Source: a bacterium
Lineage (GTDB): Bacteria; Planctomycetota; UBA1135; UBA2386
Length of the DNA: 64,000 bases
Reading direction: 5' to 3'
Assembly (NCBI GenBank): GCA_030432695.1
Contig: JAUILN010000001.1
Span: 744,001-808,000, forward strand
The notes beneath the pieces are model-generated. The model saw only the letters and a list, made by a program, of their open reading frames with translations. It was not told the DNA's origin and did not search any database. Below are positions 9,482 to 17,826 of this stretch, one piece after another. How positions within the stretch are numbered: position 1 is the stretch's first letter; each line of letters opens with the position of its first letter. A program made the translations under genes and the position numbers.

Positions 9482-9965
9482 GCCAACCCTTGCGGTAACC
9501 CCAGACCTTCGCGGCCTGGTGGACGACCTCGGCGCCGACCAGCGCGAACAGCGCGGTGTTCACCAGCTTCCAGCCGGAGTCCTCGAACGGCATCACGACG
9601 CCGACCAGGATCAGGCCGACCAGCAGCACGTAGTAGGCGAGCTGCAGCGAGCGGTAGGCGATCGCCCGGTCGCGCTCGTCGGCGGCGGCGCGGGCCTCCT
9701 CGGGCTGGCGCAGTCGCAGCCGGGCGTGGCCGATCGCGAGGATCAGCACCTGGACCCCGGCGGCGATCGCGAAGCGGAGCAGGGAGCCGAGGTCGGGCAA
9801 GGGCGCGGTCGGCGGGTCGAGGGCGACCAGCGCGAAGTACGGCACGAAGGCGAGGCCGAGCGCCAGCAGCGACAGGCGGGCGACGCGCTCGCGGTGGCTG
9901 GTGGGGAGGGGTTCGTCGGCCAGGTCGGATCGGAGTGGATTCAGCATGTCAAGCAAACCGAACAT
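9474..9965 (-). CDS. Small multipass membrane protein (DUF2178-like) paired with HTH regulator
   Basis: 163 residues with about four hydrophobic segments, including VARLSLLALGLAFVPYFALV, LLRFAIAAGVQVLILAIGHA, LAYYVLLVGLILVGVVMPF and VNTALFALVGAEVVHQA. A cytoplasmic ADERDRAIAYRS segment between helices two and three resembles the DERD motif seen in DUF2178-type proteins that travel with small XRE regulators. The gene overlaps the HTH gene by 8 bp. An alternative start at 9947 (MLNPLRS) would remove six residues. Function is unknown; the topology and the pairing are the firm observations. Confidence 0.65.
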   Translation of the reverse strand: MFGLLDMLNPLRSDLADEPLPTSHRERVARLSLLALGLAFVPYFALVALDPPTAPLPDLGSLLRFAIAAGVQVLILAIGHARLRLRQPEEARAAADERDRAIAYRSLQLAYYVLLVGLILVGVVMPFEDSGWKLVNTALFALVGAEVVHQAAKVWGYRKGWHD

Positions 9966-9978
9966 CGGGTGAAGAATT

Positions 9979-10455
9979 CTAAACGCGATGCGCGGGGTTC
10001 TCGATCCCCGATTCCGGCGGCCAGCGGAGCGTCATGACCTCGTGGAAGCCGGTGGCCGACCAGTGTCCCCACAGGCGTCGGAGCCGCTCCAGCACCCGGT
10101 CGACGAACTCACGGTCGACGAACGGGGCGTGTGCCTCGGCGTGGGCGACATAGCGGTCCGGGTCGAGCCGGCCGTTCCAGACCGCCTGCATCGGGCCGAC
10201 CAGGGACTCGGCCAGGTGGATGCCTCGCCGGGTCGGACTCTCCGCCTCGGCGCGCAGCTCCGCGAACCCGAAGCCCGAGGCGACCAGCCCCCAGAAGCCG
10301 TCCTCCATCCTCGCTTCGGCCTCGACCGCGAAGTGGACCAGGTCGTGGAGCAGCACGCTGCGGGTCTCGAGTTCGCAGGCCTCCCGGCTGTTGTCGGCGC
10401 GGACGATGGTCAGGCGGTGGCGGTCGTTGGTGATGCGTTGGAGGTGGATGTCCAT
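9979..10455 (-). CDS. Conserved hypothetical protein, 158 residues
   Basis: It begins MDIHLQRITNDRHRLTIVRA and contains ETRSVLLHDLVHFAVEAEAR, a His-containing helix, then a mainly helical C-terminal half. There is no signal peptide or membrane helix. I do not recognise the family. The reading frame stays open far upstream, antisense to the sigma-factor gene, so the ATG at 10455 is chosen because it lies outside that gene. It is divergent from the membrane-tethered sigma factor with about 140 bp between them. Confidence 0.6.
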   Translation of the reverse strand: MDIHLQRITNDRHRLTIVRADNSREACELETRSVLLHDLVHFAVEAEARMEDGFWGLVASGFGFAELRAEAESPTRRGIHLAESLVGPMQAVWNGRLDPDRYVAHAEAHAPFVDREFVDRVLERLRRLWGHWSATGFHEVMTLRWPPESGIENPAHRV

Positions 10456-10596
10456 CGGTGGCCGGCGTAGGTGCTCCGTCTTGGCCGGGGACAGTAGTCG
10501 AAGGCAGGACGCGGACCGGGAGGGACGTCCGGTAGGCTCGGCGCGCGCTTCTCGTGAACCCGAATCCCGGGGCGCGGCATAGATCGCGATACCGCC

Positions 10597-13500
10597 ATGC
10601 AGCGTCCCTCCGATCAGACTGCCGCCGACCGTGCTCTCGCGCGGTTCGTGGCCACCGGCAGCCCGCGGGCGATGGCCGAGCTGTTCGATGCGACGGCCGG
10701 TGAGCTGCTGCTGTTGGCCCGGCGGCTGGTGCGCGATCCGCACGACGCGGAGGACCTGGTGCAGCAGACCTATCTGCAGGTCATCCGCGGTGCGTCGACG
10801 TGGCGGAGCGAGACCGGTCCGGTGGGAGCCTGGATGACTGCGATCCTGGTCAACGAGGCACGGTCGAGCCGGCGCGCCGAAGCGCGACGCCGGCGGCGCG
10901 AAGCGGTCCGCTCGGTCGGTGTCGACGCGTGTGATCTGGAGCCGGGTCCGGATCGGGTCGCGGAACGGCGCGAGCTGCAGCAGGACGTGCAGCGGCTCCT
11001 CGATGAACTGCCCGCGGCGCACCGCGACGCGGTGGCGATGCGGGTCTGCCACGGGATTCCGCCACGCCTGATCGCGCGGGCGCTCGGTCTGCCGGTCGAG
11101 ACCGTGAAGACGCGGCTCAAGCGGGGGCTGCGGCAACTCGAGGAACGCTTGCCGCGCCACCTGGCGTTGGGTGGCGTGCTCGTGGCTGGGGATGGTCTGC
11201 GTGCGGTGCGGCGGAGCGTGGTCGACGCGGCGCGCGTGAGCGCGGGTTCGACAGGGCTGGCGGCGGCGGGCAGTCTCGCAGCGGCGGCAATCGGGGTGGT
11301 CGGTATGGCGAAGCTTCTGTACGGCGCGGTGCTGGCGGTGATCGTCGGGGTTCTCTGGTTGACCTGGGACGAGGGTCCGAAGGTGGCCGGTGCGGATCTG
11401 TCGCCCGAAGGGCACAACGCGGTGGAGGCACGTTCCGAAGGCTCGACGGCCGGTGCGGTCATCGGCGGTTCGGCTCCTCGGTCCGTCGTCGCCGAGGTGG
11501 AGGGGCCGGAGGATCGCTCCGTCGAGGCCACGGGCAGCGTGTCGGTCCGAGCGATCTGGAGCCCCTCGGGCGATCCCGCGGCGGATGTCCCCGTGACGTT
11601 GCTGGGGCGGTTCAATCGGCACCTCGGAGCGACGCGCACCGACACATCGGGTGAGTGCCGCTTCGATCTCGCGGGCGGAGAGACGGCTTCGGTCCAGTGC
11701 GGGCTGTTGCCTGGCCGCTACTTCCCGGCCGCGTCCGGATCGGGCGAGCCGATCGTGCTCGAGATCGACGAGGGGCTGCGGATCCGCGGACGGGTCGTGG
11801 ATGCAGAGCGTCGACCGGTCGCCGGGGCGGCGGTCTTCACACGGCACGGTTACCTCGCTCCGTCGTGGTCCCGGACCTACAGCGGTCGGGACGGTTCGTT
11901 CGAACTGCGCGGTCTGGGCGAGGTCTTCGCCGTGCGGGCGTGGCTCGGCGACGCGAGTTCGCCGGAGCTCGAACGGGCGGACGTCGTCGCTGCAGCTGAG
12001 TCCGGCTGCCTCGAACTGGCTCTGACGGAGCCGGCACAGGAGGTGGATCTGGACGTCGTCACTCCGGCGGGCGTGGCGGTGGCGGGTGCGCTGGTGCAGT
12101 TGCTCGCCGAGTCGCGAACAGACGGCACGTCGTATTGGTCGAGGTTCACGACCGATGCGCGTGGCCGGGTTCGTCTCGGTGGCGTGCTCCTCGGCAGCTA
12201 CCGGTTGGAGGTCGCGCACCGCGCCCATCCTCCCGGTCTCCTGCCGCTCGAGGTCGTGGCCGGACAAAAGGCCTCCCATCGGGTGGTCCTCGGGCCCGCC
12301 GTAGCGGTGCGCGGGCGCGTGAGCCGTCCCGACGGCGAGCCGGTCGTCGGCGTCCGCATCGATATCTTCGACGCCGTGTCGCTGTTCCGGGGCGGAGTCC
12401 ATAGCGACGTCGAGGGCGGGTTCCGGTTCGAGAACCTGTCGCCGGGGCGATGGGAGCTCTGGGTGGAGTCCGGTGGCGAGCGGCAACGCGAACTCGTGGT
12501 GCTGTCGGACGAGGACGCGGTGCAAGGCCGTGACATCCAGATCGTGATGCGCAGTTCCGCGTCGATCCGCGGTGTGCTCGTCGACGCGCATGGTGCGGCA
12601 GTTCCGGGCTGGCGCGTTCGCGCGCGCCGCCACGACCACTTCGATGGTGGGCTGTTCGCGCGGACGGATTCGCAAGGTCGGTTCGAGATCGCGTCGGTGA
12701 ATCCCGGTCGCAGCTACCGGATGGAGGTGCAGCACCCCGAGGGTGGGGGGCACCACACGTTCTTCGGCGTGGCTGCGGGCGCTGCCGAGCTCACGTATCG
12801 GCTGCCACCGCAGTCGATCTACGACCCTGCCAGTCTGAGCGGACGGCTCGTCGAAGCGCCGAACGGCTCGAGCCTGTGGCGCTGGTGGGGCGGAGAGGGG
12901 TTCGACGGCGGCGGTACGGGCACGCAGCTCGCCGAGGATGGTTCCTTCCGGTTCGAAGGCCTCCGGCCCGGCCCTTGGGTGCTCGGTGTCGGGGTGGGTG
13001 GGACCGACACTCCAGTCGCGCTGTGCTCGATCGACGTAGCCCCCGGCGCCGCGCTCGATCTGGGTGACCTGCAGGTTCCCAGCATGCGAGGTTCGGTGCT
13101 CGTACGAGTCGGCACGGCCTCGGCCGCGGAGCGCGAATCGCTCACCGTCGTGGCGCGACCCGAGACCATGCAGTCGCACTCCGTCCCTGGAGTGGTGGTC
13201 GGCGACCGACTCTGGCGGATCGACGGCCTCGTCGCCGGACGCGAGTACGCGATCGGTTGTGCTTCGTGGGAGGTGGTGGTTCCGGCGGTGCGCGTGGTCG
13301 CTCCGAACGGAGAACCTGTGACGGTGGACCTGCCGATCCCTGACACGCGCACCGTGTTGGAGATCACCCGGGACGACGACTCGATTGGACTCGGAGTGGT
13401 CGAACTCCGGATCTACGGCGCACGCTCCGGCGACCTGCTCAGCGAACGCACCTGGGTCGGTTCGCTCCGGCATGCCGCGGTCATGGCTGTCGGCGACTAC

Positions 13501-13617
13501 CGCTACGAAGTGCGCACCGGGGCCGGGTTCCGCGGCAACGGCTGGTTCCGGGTCGCGGAGTCGCCCGACGGTGGGGCATCCACCGTGCGGATGCCCGTGA
13601 TCCCGGCCTGGAAGTGA
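10597..13617 (+). CDS. ECF sigma factor fused to a transmembrane helix and carboxypeptidase-regulatory-like repeats
   Basis: 1006 residues. Residues 1-185 are an ECF sigma factor: region 2 with DPHDAEDLVQQTYLQVIRG and region 4 with LDELPAAHRDAVAMRVCHG followed by the helix-turn-helix LIARALGLPVETVKTRLKRG. Residues of about 237-257 form one membrane helix (MAKLLYGAVLAVIVGVLWLTW). The remaining 750 residues should be extracytoplasmic and contain several carboxypeptidase-regulatory-like beta-sandwich repeats, for example IRGRVVDAERRPVAGAAVFT and VRGRVSRPDGEPVVGVRIDI. One polypeptide would thus join a promoter-recognition module to an outside sensor or anchor. How the sigma domain would be released is not visible; no separate anti-sigma gene is adjacent. 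The ATG start gives a complete sigma domain. Confidence 0.85.
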   Translation: MQRPSDQTAADRALARFVATGSPRAMAELFDATAGELLLLARRLVRDPHDAEDLVQQTYLQVIRGASTWRSETGPVGAWMTAILVNEARSSRRAEARRRRREAVRSVGVDACDLEPGPDRVAERRELQQDVQRLLDELPAAHRDAVAMRVCHGIPPRLIARALGLPVETVKTRLKRGLRQLEERLPRHLALGGVLVAGDGLRAVRRSVVDAARVSAGSTGLAAAGSLAAAAIGVVGMAKLLYGAVLAVIVGVLWLTWDEGPKVAGADLSPEGHNAVEARSEGSTAGAVIGGSAPRSVVAEVEGPEDRSVEATGSVSVRAIWSPSGDPAADVPVTLLGRFNRHLGATRTDTSGECRFDLAGGETASVQCGLLPGRYFPAASGSGEPIVLEIDEGLRIRGRVVDAERRPVAGAAVFTRHGYLAPSWSRTYSGRDGSFELRGLGEVFAVRAWLGDASSPELERADVVAAAESGCLELALTEPAQEVDLDVVTPAGVAVAGALVQLLAESRTDGTSYWSRFTTDARGRVRLGGVLLGSYRLEVAHRAHPPGLLPLEVVAGQKASHRVVLGPAVAVRGRVSRPDGEPVVGVRIDIFDAVSLFRGGVHSDVEGGFRFENLSPGRWELWVESGGERQRELVVLSDEDAVQGRDIQIVMRSSASIRGVLVDAHGAAVPGWRVRARRHDHFDGGLFARTDSQGRFEIASVNPGRSYRMEVQHPEGGGHHTFFGVAAGAAELTYRLPPQSIYDPASLSGRLVEAPNGSSLWRWWGGEGFDGGGTGTQLAEDGSFRFEGLRPGPWVLGVGVGGTDTPVALCSIDVAPGAALDLGDLQVPSMRGSVLVRVGTASAAERESLTVVARPETMQSHSVPGVVVGDRLWRIDGLVAGREYAIGCASWEVVVPAVRVVAPNGEPVTVDLPIPDTRTVLEITRDDDSIGLGVVELRIYGARSGDLLSERTWVGSLRHAAVMAVGDYRYEVRTGAGFRGNGWFRVAESPDGGASTVRMPVIPAWK

Positions 13618-13648
13618 ATCCTCGACTCGTGCCGCAACGCTCGTCGAC

Positions 13649-15940
13649 TCACCGCCCCGCCTCGACCCGCAGGATCCCCACATCCACGAACTGCCCGCCA
13701 TCGGTCTGCTTGCAGTGGACCGCCAGCGTGTGCGCCCCGGCACTCAGCGCGACCTCCGGCAGCGGCACCATCAGGTAGCTGCTGGTCCAGCCGTCGAACG
13801 CGGCGATGCGTTGGCCGTCGAGGTAGACCTCGGCGTCTTCGTCGTGGTGGATCGACAGCCAGGCGGCGCCGGCGGGGACTGCCTGGTCGACGGTGAACGC
13901 GCGGCGGAGCCAGATCTGCTGGCCGTCCCAGCGTGTGCCGACCACCGCGCCGGGGGTGTTCGCGGTGCCGAAGCCGCCTGGCGCGCTCTTCCAGGTCGAG
14001 TCGTCGAAGTCGGTGGCGGTCCAATCACCGCCCGGCTCGGTGGTCGTCATCCGCCAGGTCTGCGCGCTCGACTGCGAGGTCGGCAGCACTTCCGAGAACT
14101 GCGGCGGTGCGCCGCGGAAGCGGGCGTGCAATGCCTTCAGTCGCGCGGCGTCGGGCTTGAGCACCGCGCGGTCGTAGGTGTAGAGGCCGTTGACCTCGAT
14201 CTCGACGTCGGTGAGCTGGGTGTAGATCGCGCCCGACAGGCCCTTGGCCCACAGCGGGAACAAGCCGTTCAGGCAATCGACGTAGCGGTCGGTCAGCTCG
14301 TCGCGGGTCTGCAGGTTGCGGTAGCCCCAGTTGCGGCGGTCGGGGTTCCAGAGGTGGCCCTGCTCGACCAGGCCGAAGCCGCCGAACTCGCCGAGGAACG
14401 CGGCGCGCTGCTTCTCGACTGGCGGGCTGCCGGGCCCGGGGTAGTTGTGCATGTCGTAGAGATCGCCGACGCCGCGGTCGGCCCAGCCGCTTACGGCATC
14501 GATGATGCGGGTGGGATCGAGATCGTTCGCCAGCTTCGCATAGCGCGCGGTCTCGTGCTGGCCCCAGCCTTCGTTGAAGACCACCCAGCCGACGATCGAG
14601 GGGTAGTGGTCGAGGGCCTGCATCGTGGCGCGCATCTCCTGCTCGAAGCGGCGCGCGTAGTGGGCGTCGACGTTCTCGAGGTCGGCCTGGTCGGGGCGGA
14701 TGCGGGCGCCGCCGCCGACGATGTCCTGCAGGACCAGGATGCCGAGCTGGTCGCAGTGGTGGTACCAGCGCTCGGGCTCGACCTTGACGTGCTTGCGCAG
14801 GGTGTCGAAGCCGAGCTCCTTCGCGGCTCCGATGTCGAAGCGCAGCGCGGCGTCGCTCGGGGCGGTGTAGATGCCGTCCGGCCAGAAACCCTGGTCGAGG
14901 AGGCCGAGCAGGAAGCGCGGTTCACCGTTGAGGTGGATGCGCGGCACGCCGGCCGGGTCGGGATGGACCGCGACGTGGCGGAAGGCGGTGTAGCTGCGGA
15001 CGGAGTCGAGCTGCCTGGCGGCGGCAGTGTTCTCGCCGACGTGCAGCGACAGCTCGATGCCGTAGAGCTGCGGGTCCTCCGGAGACCACGCCTTCGGCCT
15101 GGCGATGGTGATCCGGATCGGCTGGCGCGGATCGGCCTGCACGAGTTCGGCGACGCGCCGGTCACCTTCGGTGATCCGCACGCGGACGAAGTGCTGGTCG
15201 GTCCAGGCTGCGCCGGCGGGCTCGAGCTCGAGCCCGATCATGCCGCGGTCGGGCTGCTCCGGATCGAAGCTCGCGCGGACGCGGGCCTCCTCGATGCCCT
15301 GCTCCGGCACCGCTTCCAACCACACGCTGCCCCAGACCCCCGACGCGCCGGTGTACCAGATCCCGTGCGGATTCAGCGTCTGCTTGCCCACCGGCTGATT
15401 GCCCGCATCGGTCGGGTCCCAGACCGAGAGCACCAGCTCGTGGTCGTCGCCGAAGTTGATATGACCAGTCAGGTCGACGGTGAACGGGGTGTAGCCGCCC
15501 TGGTGCGGACGACCGATCGGTTGGCCGTCGAGCAGGACCTCGCACTCCCAGTCGACCGCCGCGCAGTGCAGCAACACGCGCTGGCCGGCCCAGTCCGTCG
15601 GCACCGTGATGTCGCGGCGGTAGTAGGCGCGTTGGTCGGGGCGCAGCGGCTCGCCGACGCCCGAGAGCGCCGATTCGAGCGGGAACGGCACGCGGACCTC
15701 GCGGTCGAACTCCTCGGGCACCGCGGCGAAGCGCTCGACGATCGCGAGGTCCCAGGCGCCGTTGAGGCTCTGCCAGGACTCGCGAACCAGCCGCGGTCGC
15801 GGGTGTTCCGGCCGGGGCGTCGGCACGCGTGCGGCGTCCGACCAGCGGGTGGCGAGCGAAGGCTCCTGGGCAGGCAGAGCGCCGGGCGCGAGGACGAGCA
15901 GGGCGAACGCGAAGATCGAAGGCGGGGTCGCGAGCGACAT
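13649..15940 (-). CDS. Exported glycoside hydrolase family 2 protein
   Basis: 763 residues from the ATG that begins a clear signal peptide (MSLATPPSIFAFALLVLAPG, cleavage after LPAQ); an in-frame start at 15979 would add 13 residues before it. A GH2 sugar-binding sandwich (ESWQSLNGAWDLAIVE onward), an immunoglobulin-like domain and a TIM barrel follow. In the barrel, VVFNEGWGQHE near residue 455 carries the expected acid/base Glu and FLGEFGGFG near 517 the nucleophile Glu. A C-terminal jelly-roll-like domain (about 650-763) resembles a carbohydrate-binding module. GH2 enzymes are exo-acting beta-galactosidases, glucuronidases or mannosidases; the substrate cannot be set from sequence alone. 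It probably acts in the periplasm or outside. Confidence 0.88.
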   Translation of the reverse strand: MSLATPPSIFAFALLVLAPGALPAQEPSLATRWSDAARVPTPRPEHPRPRLVRESWQSLNGAWDLAIVERFAAVPEEFDREVRVPFPLESALSGVGEPLRPDQRAYYRRDITVPTDWAGQRVLLHCAAVDWECEVLLDGQPIGRPHQGGYTPFTVDLTGHINFGDDHELVLSVWDPTDAGNQPVGKQTLNPHGIWYTGASGVWGSVWLEAVPEQGIEEARVRASFDPEQPDRGMIGLELEPAGAAWTDQHFVRVRITEGDRRVAELVQADPRQPIRITIARPKAWSPEDPQLYGIELSLHVGENTAAARQLDSVRSYTAFRHVAVHPDPAGVPRIHLNGEPRFLLGLLDQGFWPDGIYTAPSDAALRFDIGAAKELGFDTLRKHVKVEPERWYHHCDQLGILVLQDIVGGGARIRPDQADLENVDAHYARRFEQEMRATMQALDHYPSIVGWVVFNEGWGQHETARYAKLANDLDPTRIIDAVSGWADRGVGDLYDMHNYPGPGSPPVEKQRAAFLGEFGGFGLVEQGHLWNPDRRNWGYRNLQTRDELTDRYVDCLNGLFPLWAKGLSGAIYTQLTDVEIEVNGLYTYDRAVLKPDAARLKALHARFRGAPPQFSEVLPTSQSSAQTWRMTTTEPGGDWTATDFDDSTWKSAPGGFGTANTPGAVVGTRWDGQQIWLRRAFTVDQAVPAGAAWLSIHHDEDAEVYLDGQRIAAFDGWTSSYLMVPLPEVALSAGAHTLAVHCKQTDGGQFVDVGILRVEAGR

Positions 15941-16009
15941 GTCGCAATCCTCGCGCGGGGCGTCGTCCACCGCGACCATCCAGACCAGGAGAATCTCGTA
16001 GGTGCGCGA

Positions 16010-17524
16010 TCAGAGGCCGAATACCAGAGACGCCTCGCGCCGCAGCGGCACGCTCAGGTCGGGTACCGTGATCGTGATGGTCACGTCGTCTCGGACTCCG
16101 GTCTCGGCTCCGGGCACCGCCAGGGCGAAGCGAAGGTCGTTTGCGGCAGAGGTGATGTCGAACGTTCGCGAGTCGCGGTAGTTGTCGGTGCCGACGATGC
16201 TCAGCACCACCCGTGCGCCAGCCGGCAGACAGTCGACGATGGACGTGGCCAGGTAGTCCTGTTCTGCGCGCGGACGGGATGGATCGAGGACGAGGGTGCG
16301 GACGCGGGGCAGCGCGTCGTCGGGAAGATCGAGCGAGAGCGGGAAGTTGGCGGGATCGCTCGAGACCACCACGGCGGGGCCACGGACCGCGGTCGGAAGA
16401 GCTGGAAAGAAGGCGTGCAGGCGGAGCTGAGCTGGCAGAGCGGTGTCGTCGAACACTGCGTCGCAAAGCACCTGGTCGAGCGAAGGCGCACCGGGTCCGG
16501 GGCTCTGGCCGAGCGTCTCACAATAGACTTGCATCGCCGGGATCAGCGTCGAGCAGGCTGCGATCAATGGGATCGCTTCTCCGCTGGGGAAACTCAAGAA
16601 GTCCAATGCGACCGCGAGCGCGTTGCAGATCGCCACCGTGGCACCCGGTCCGAATGCCTCCAGGACGGGGCACACATAGCCCATGGCGTTCGCGAGTCGC
16701 AGGCACAGTTCTTCGCGGTTCTGGTACTGGCGCTGCCCGAGCGGCACCTGAGCGACGTATCGGCCGTCGACTCCGGTGGTCAGCGCGCGGAAGGTCCCGA
16801 TCAACGCATCATTAGACTGGTCGTAGACGTTCACGTAGGGCGTGATGGAGCCCTCCGGTCCTGGTTGTCCGCATTGTGTGTGTGTGACGAACACGCTGCC
16901 CTCGGTGAGGGCGAATCCCGAACGAGGTCCGTCTTGGTCCGCAGGGGTGGTGGGTGATGGTGGCTGAGAGGCGGCGAATGGCGGGCGACGTCGGGCGTCG
17001 CGGCGGTTCGCGGCCGCGCCACCGTGGAAGCCGGTGAAGTTCGCGACCGGATCGTCGAAGTCGACCGGGGTTCGAACCTCTCGAGATCCATCCGCGGTCC
17101 GGACCGTGAGGACCAGCGACGACGGGCTCACGACTTCGAAGTCGAATGTCACTCCGTTGGCCGCGCGGGCATGGCTCGGGAAGCCGTCGTCGCCGATCTC
17201 GAACACCGATGTGCCGTCGGATACGGTCTCGTGCAGGATCGTGTGCACGCGGAGCGGCGCGCCGTCGGCGTCGCGCTCGCCGAGAAAGATGAACGTTCCC
17301 TCGCCGGAGCCCTTGGTGACTCGCGCGAGGCGTCCGTCGTCGGCGTCCGAATAGACGACCCAAGAGTCGAGCTGGTCGGTAGCCGGGGTCCTCCCGCCAC
17401 CGCCGCCTCCGCATGCGGCGAGCGCTGTCGCGAGGGTGGCGGTCAGGACCGGACGGGCGAGGAATCGGTGGCGGATGCGCTGGGAGTCGCAGTGCGTCCC
17501 CGTGTGGCGGCTCTTGATCTGCAT
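16010..17524 (-). CDS. Hypothetical lipoprotein with poly-Gly linker
   Basis: 504 residues. The ATG at 17524 gives a basic N-terminus, a hydrophobic stretch (VLTATLATALAAC) with lipobox LAAC, and then a run of Gly right after the acylated Cys. The mature part is mainly beta: an N-terminal sandwich (DSWVVYSDADDGRLARVTKG onward), a Cys-rich middle (NREELCLRLANAMGYVCPV), and a C-terminal carboxypeptidase-like or Ig-like domain. I do not recognise a family. It lies next to the GH2 gene on the same strand with 69 bp between them and could share a transcript. A second lipoprotein with the same Cys-poly-Gly start occurs at 59718-60242. Confidence 0.65.
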   Translation of the reverse strand: MQIKSRHTGTHCDSQRIRHRFLARPVLTATLATALAACGGGGGGRTPATDQLDSWVVYSDADDGRLARVTKGSGEGTFIFLGERDADGAPLRVHTILHETVSDGTSVFEIGDDGFPSHARAANGVTFDFEVVSPSSLVLTVRTADGSREVRTPVDFDDPVANFTGFHGGAAANRRDARRRPPFAASQPPSPTTPADQDGPRSGFALTEGSVFVTHTQCGQPGPEGSITPYVNVYDQSNDALIGTFRALTTGVDGRYVAQVPLGQRQYQNREELCLRLANAMGYVCPVLEAFGPGATVAICNALAVALDFLSFPSGEAIPLIAACSTLIPAMQVYCETLGQSPGPGAPSLDQVLCDAVFDDTALPAQLRLHAFFPALPTAVRGPAVVVSSDPANFPLSLDLPDDALPRVRTLVLDPSRPRAEQDYLATSIVDCLPAGARVVLSIVGTDNYRDSRTFDITSAANDLRFALAVPGAETGVRDDVTITITVPDLSVPLRREASLVFGL

Positions 17525-17826
17525 GGGCGAGTGACTCTCGACTTCGGTGACGCACCCCCAAACGCTTCGCATCGGCTCTGTGTGGCGCGATTTCGCCCCC
17601 GTCACCATCGGCGGAGCAGCGCGTCGTTGCATCTCGTGGCGCGAGCAGGCGTCCAGGCCAGGTGCGTGTCGGTGTCCCGGAATGCCGAGGTCTGCTCGAT
17701 CAGGGGACGGGTGTTCGTCGGAATGGACTCCCGTCAGCCGGTCTTCTAGAGTCCGCGACGCGGTCCAACCTCGACGGGCCCTCGATCACACCCGTGCAGC
17801 TGTTCCATCGGAGCCCAGTCCAAGTG
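17525..17826. other. Divergent intergenic region between lipoprotein and DUF6797 genes
   Basis: 302 bp separate two divergent start codons, so both promoters are expected here. The DUF6797 reading frame stays open upstream to 17662, but that part has no signal peptide and mixed base composition. I see no convincing -35/-10 pair, riboswitch or repeat. Confidence 0.5.

Noticed and set aside
9979..13743. 1254-codon minus-strand frame
   Set aside because: Only its last 158 codons (from 10455) lie outside the sigma-factor gene and look like a protein; the rest is antisense shadow.
13715..16957. 1080-codon plus-strand frame opposite the GH2 and lipoprotein genes
   Set aside because: No domains; it crosses two well-supported minus-strand genes and their intergenic gap.
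17066..17085. tRNA T-arm-like GGGGTTCGAACCTC
   Set aside because: It lies inside a lipoprotein coding region and no acceptor stem, D-arm or anticodon arm can be drawn around it.
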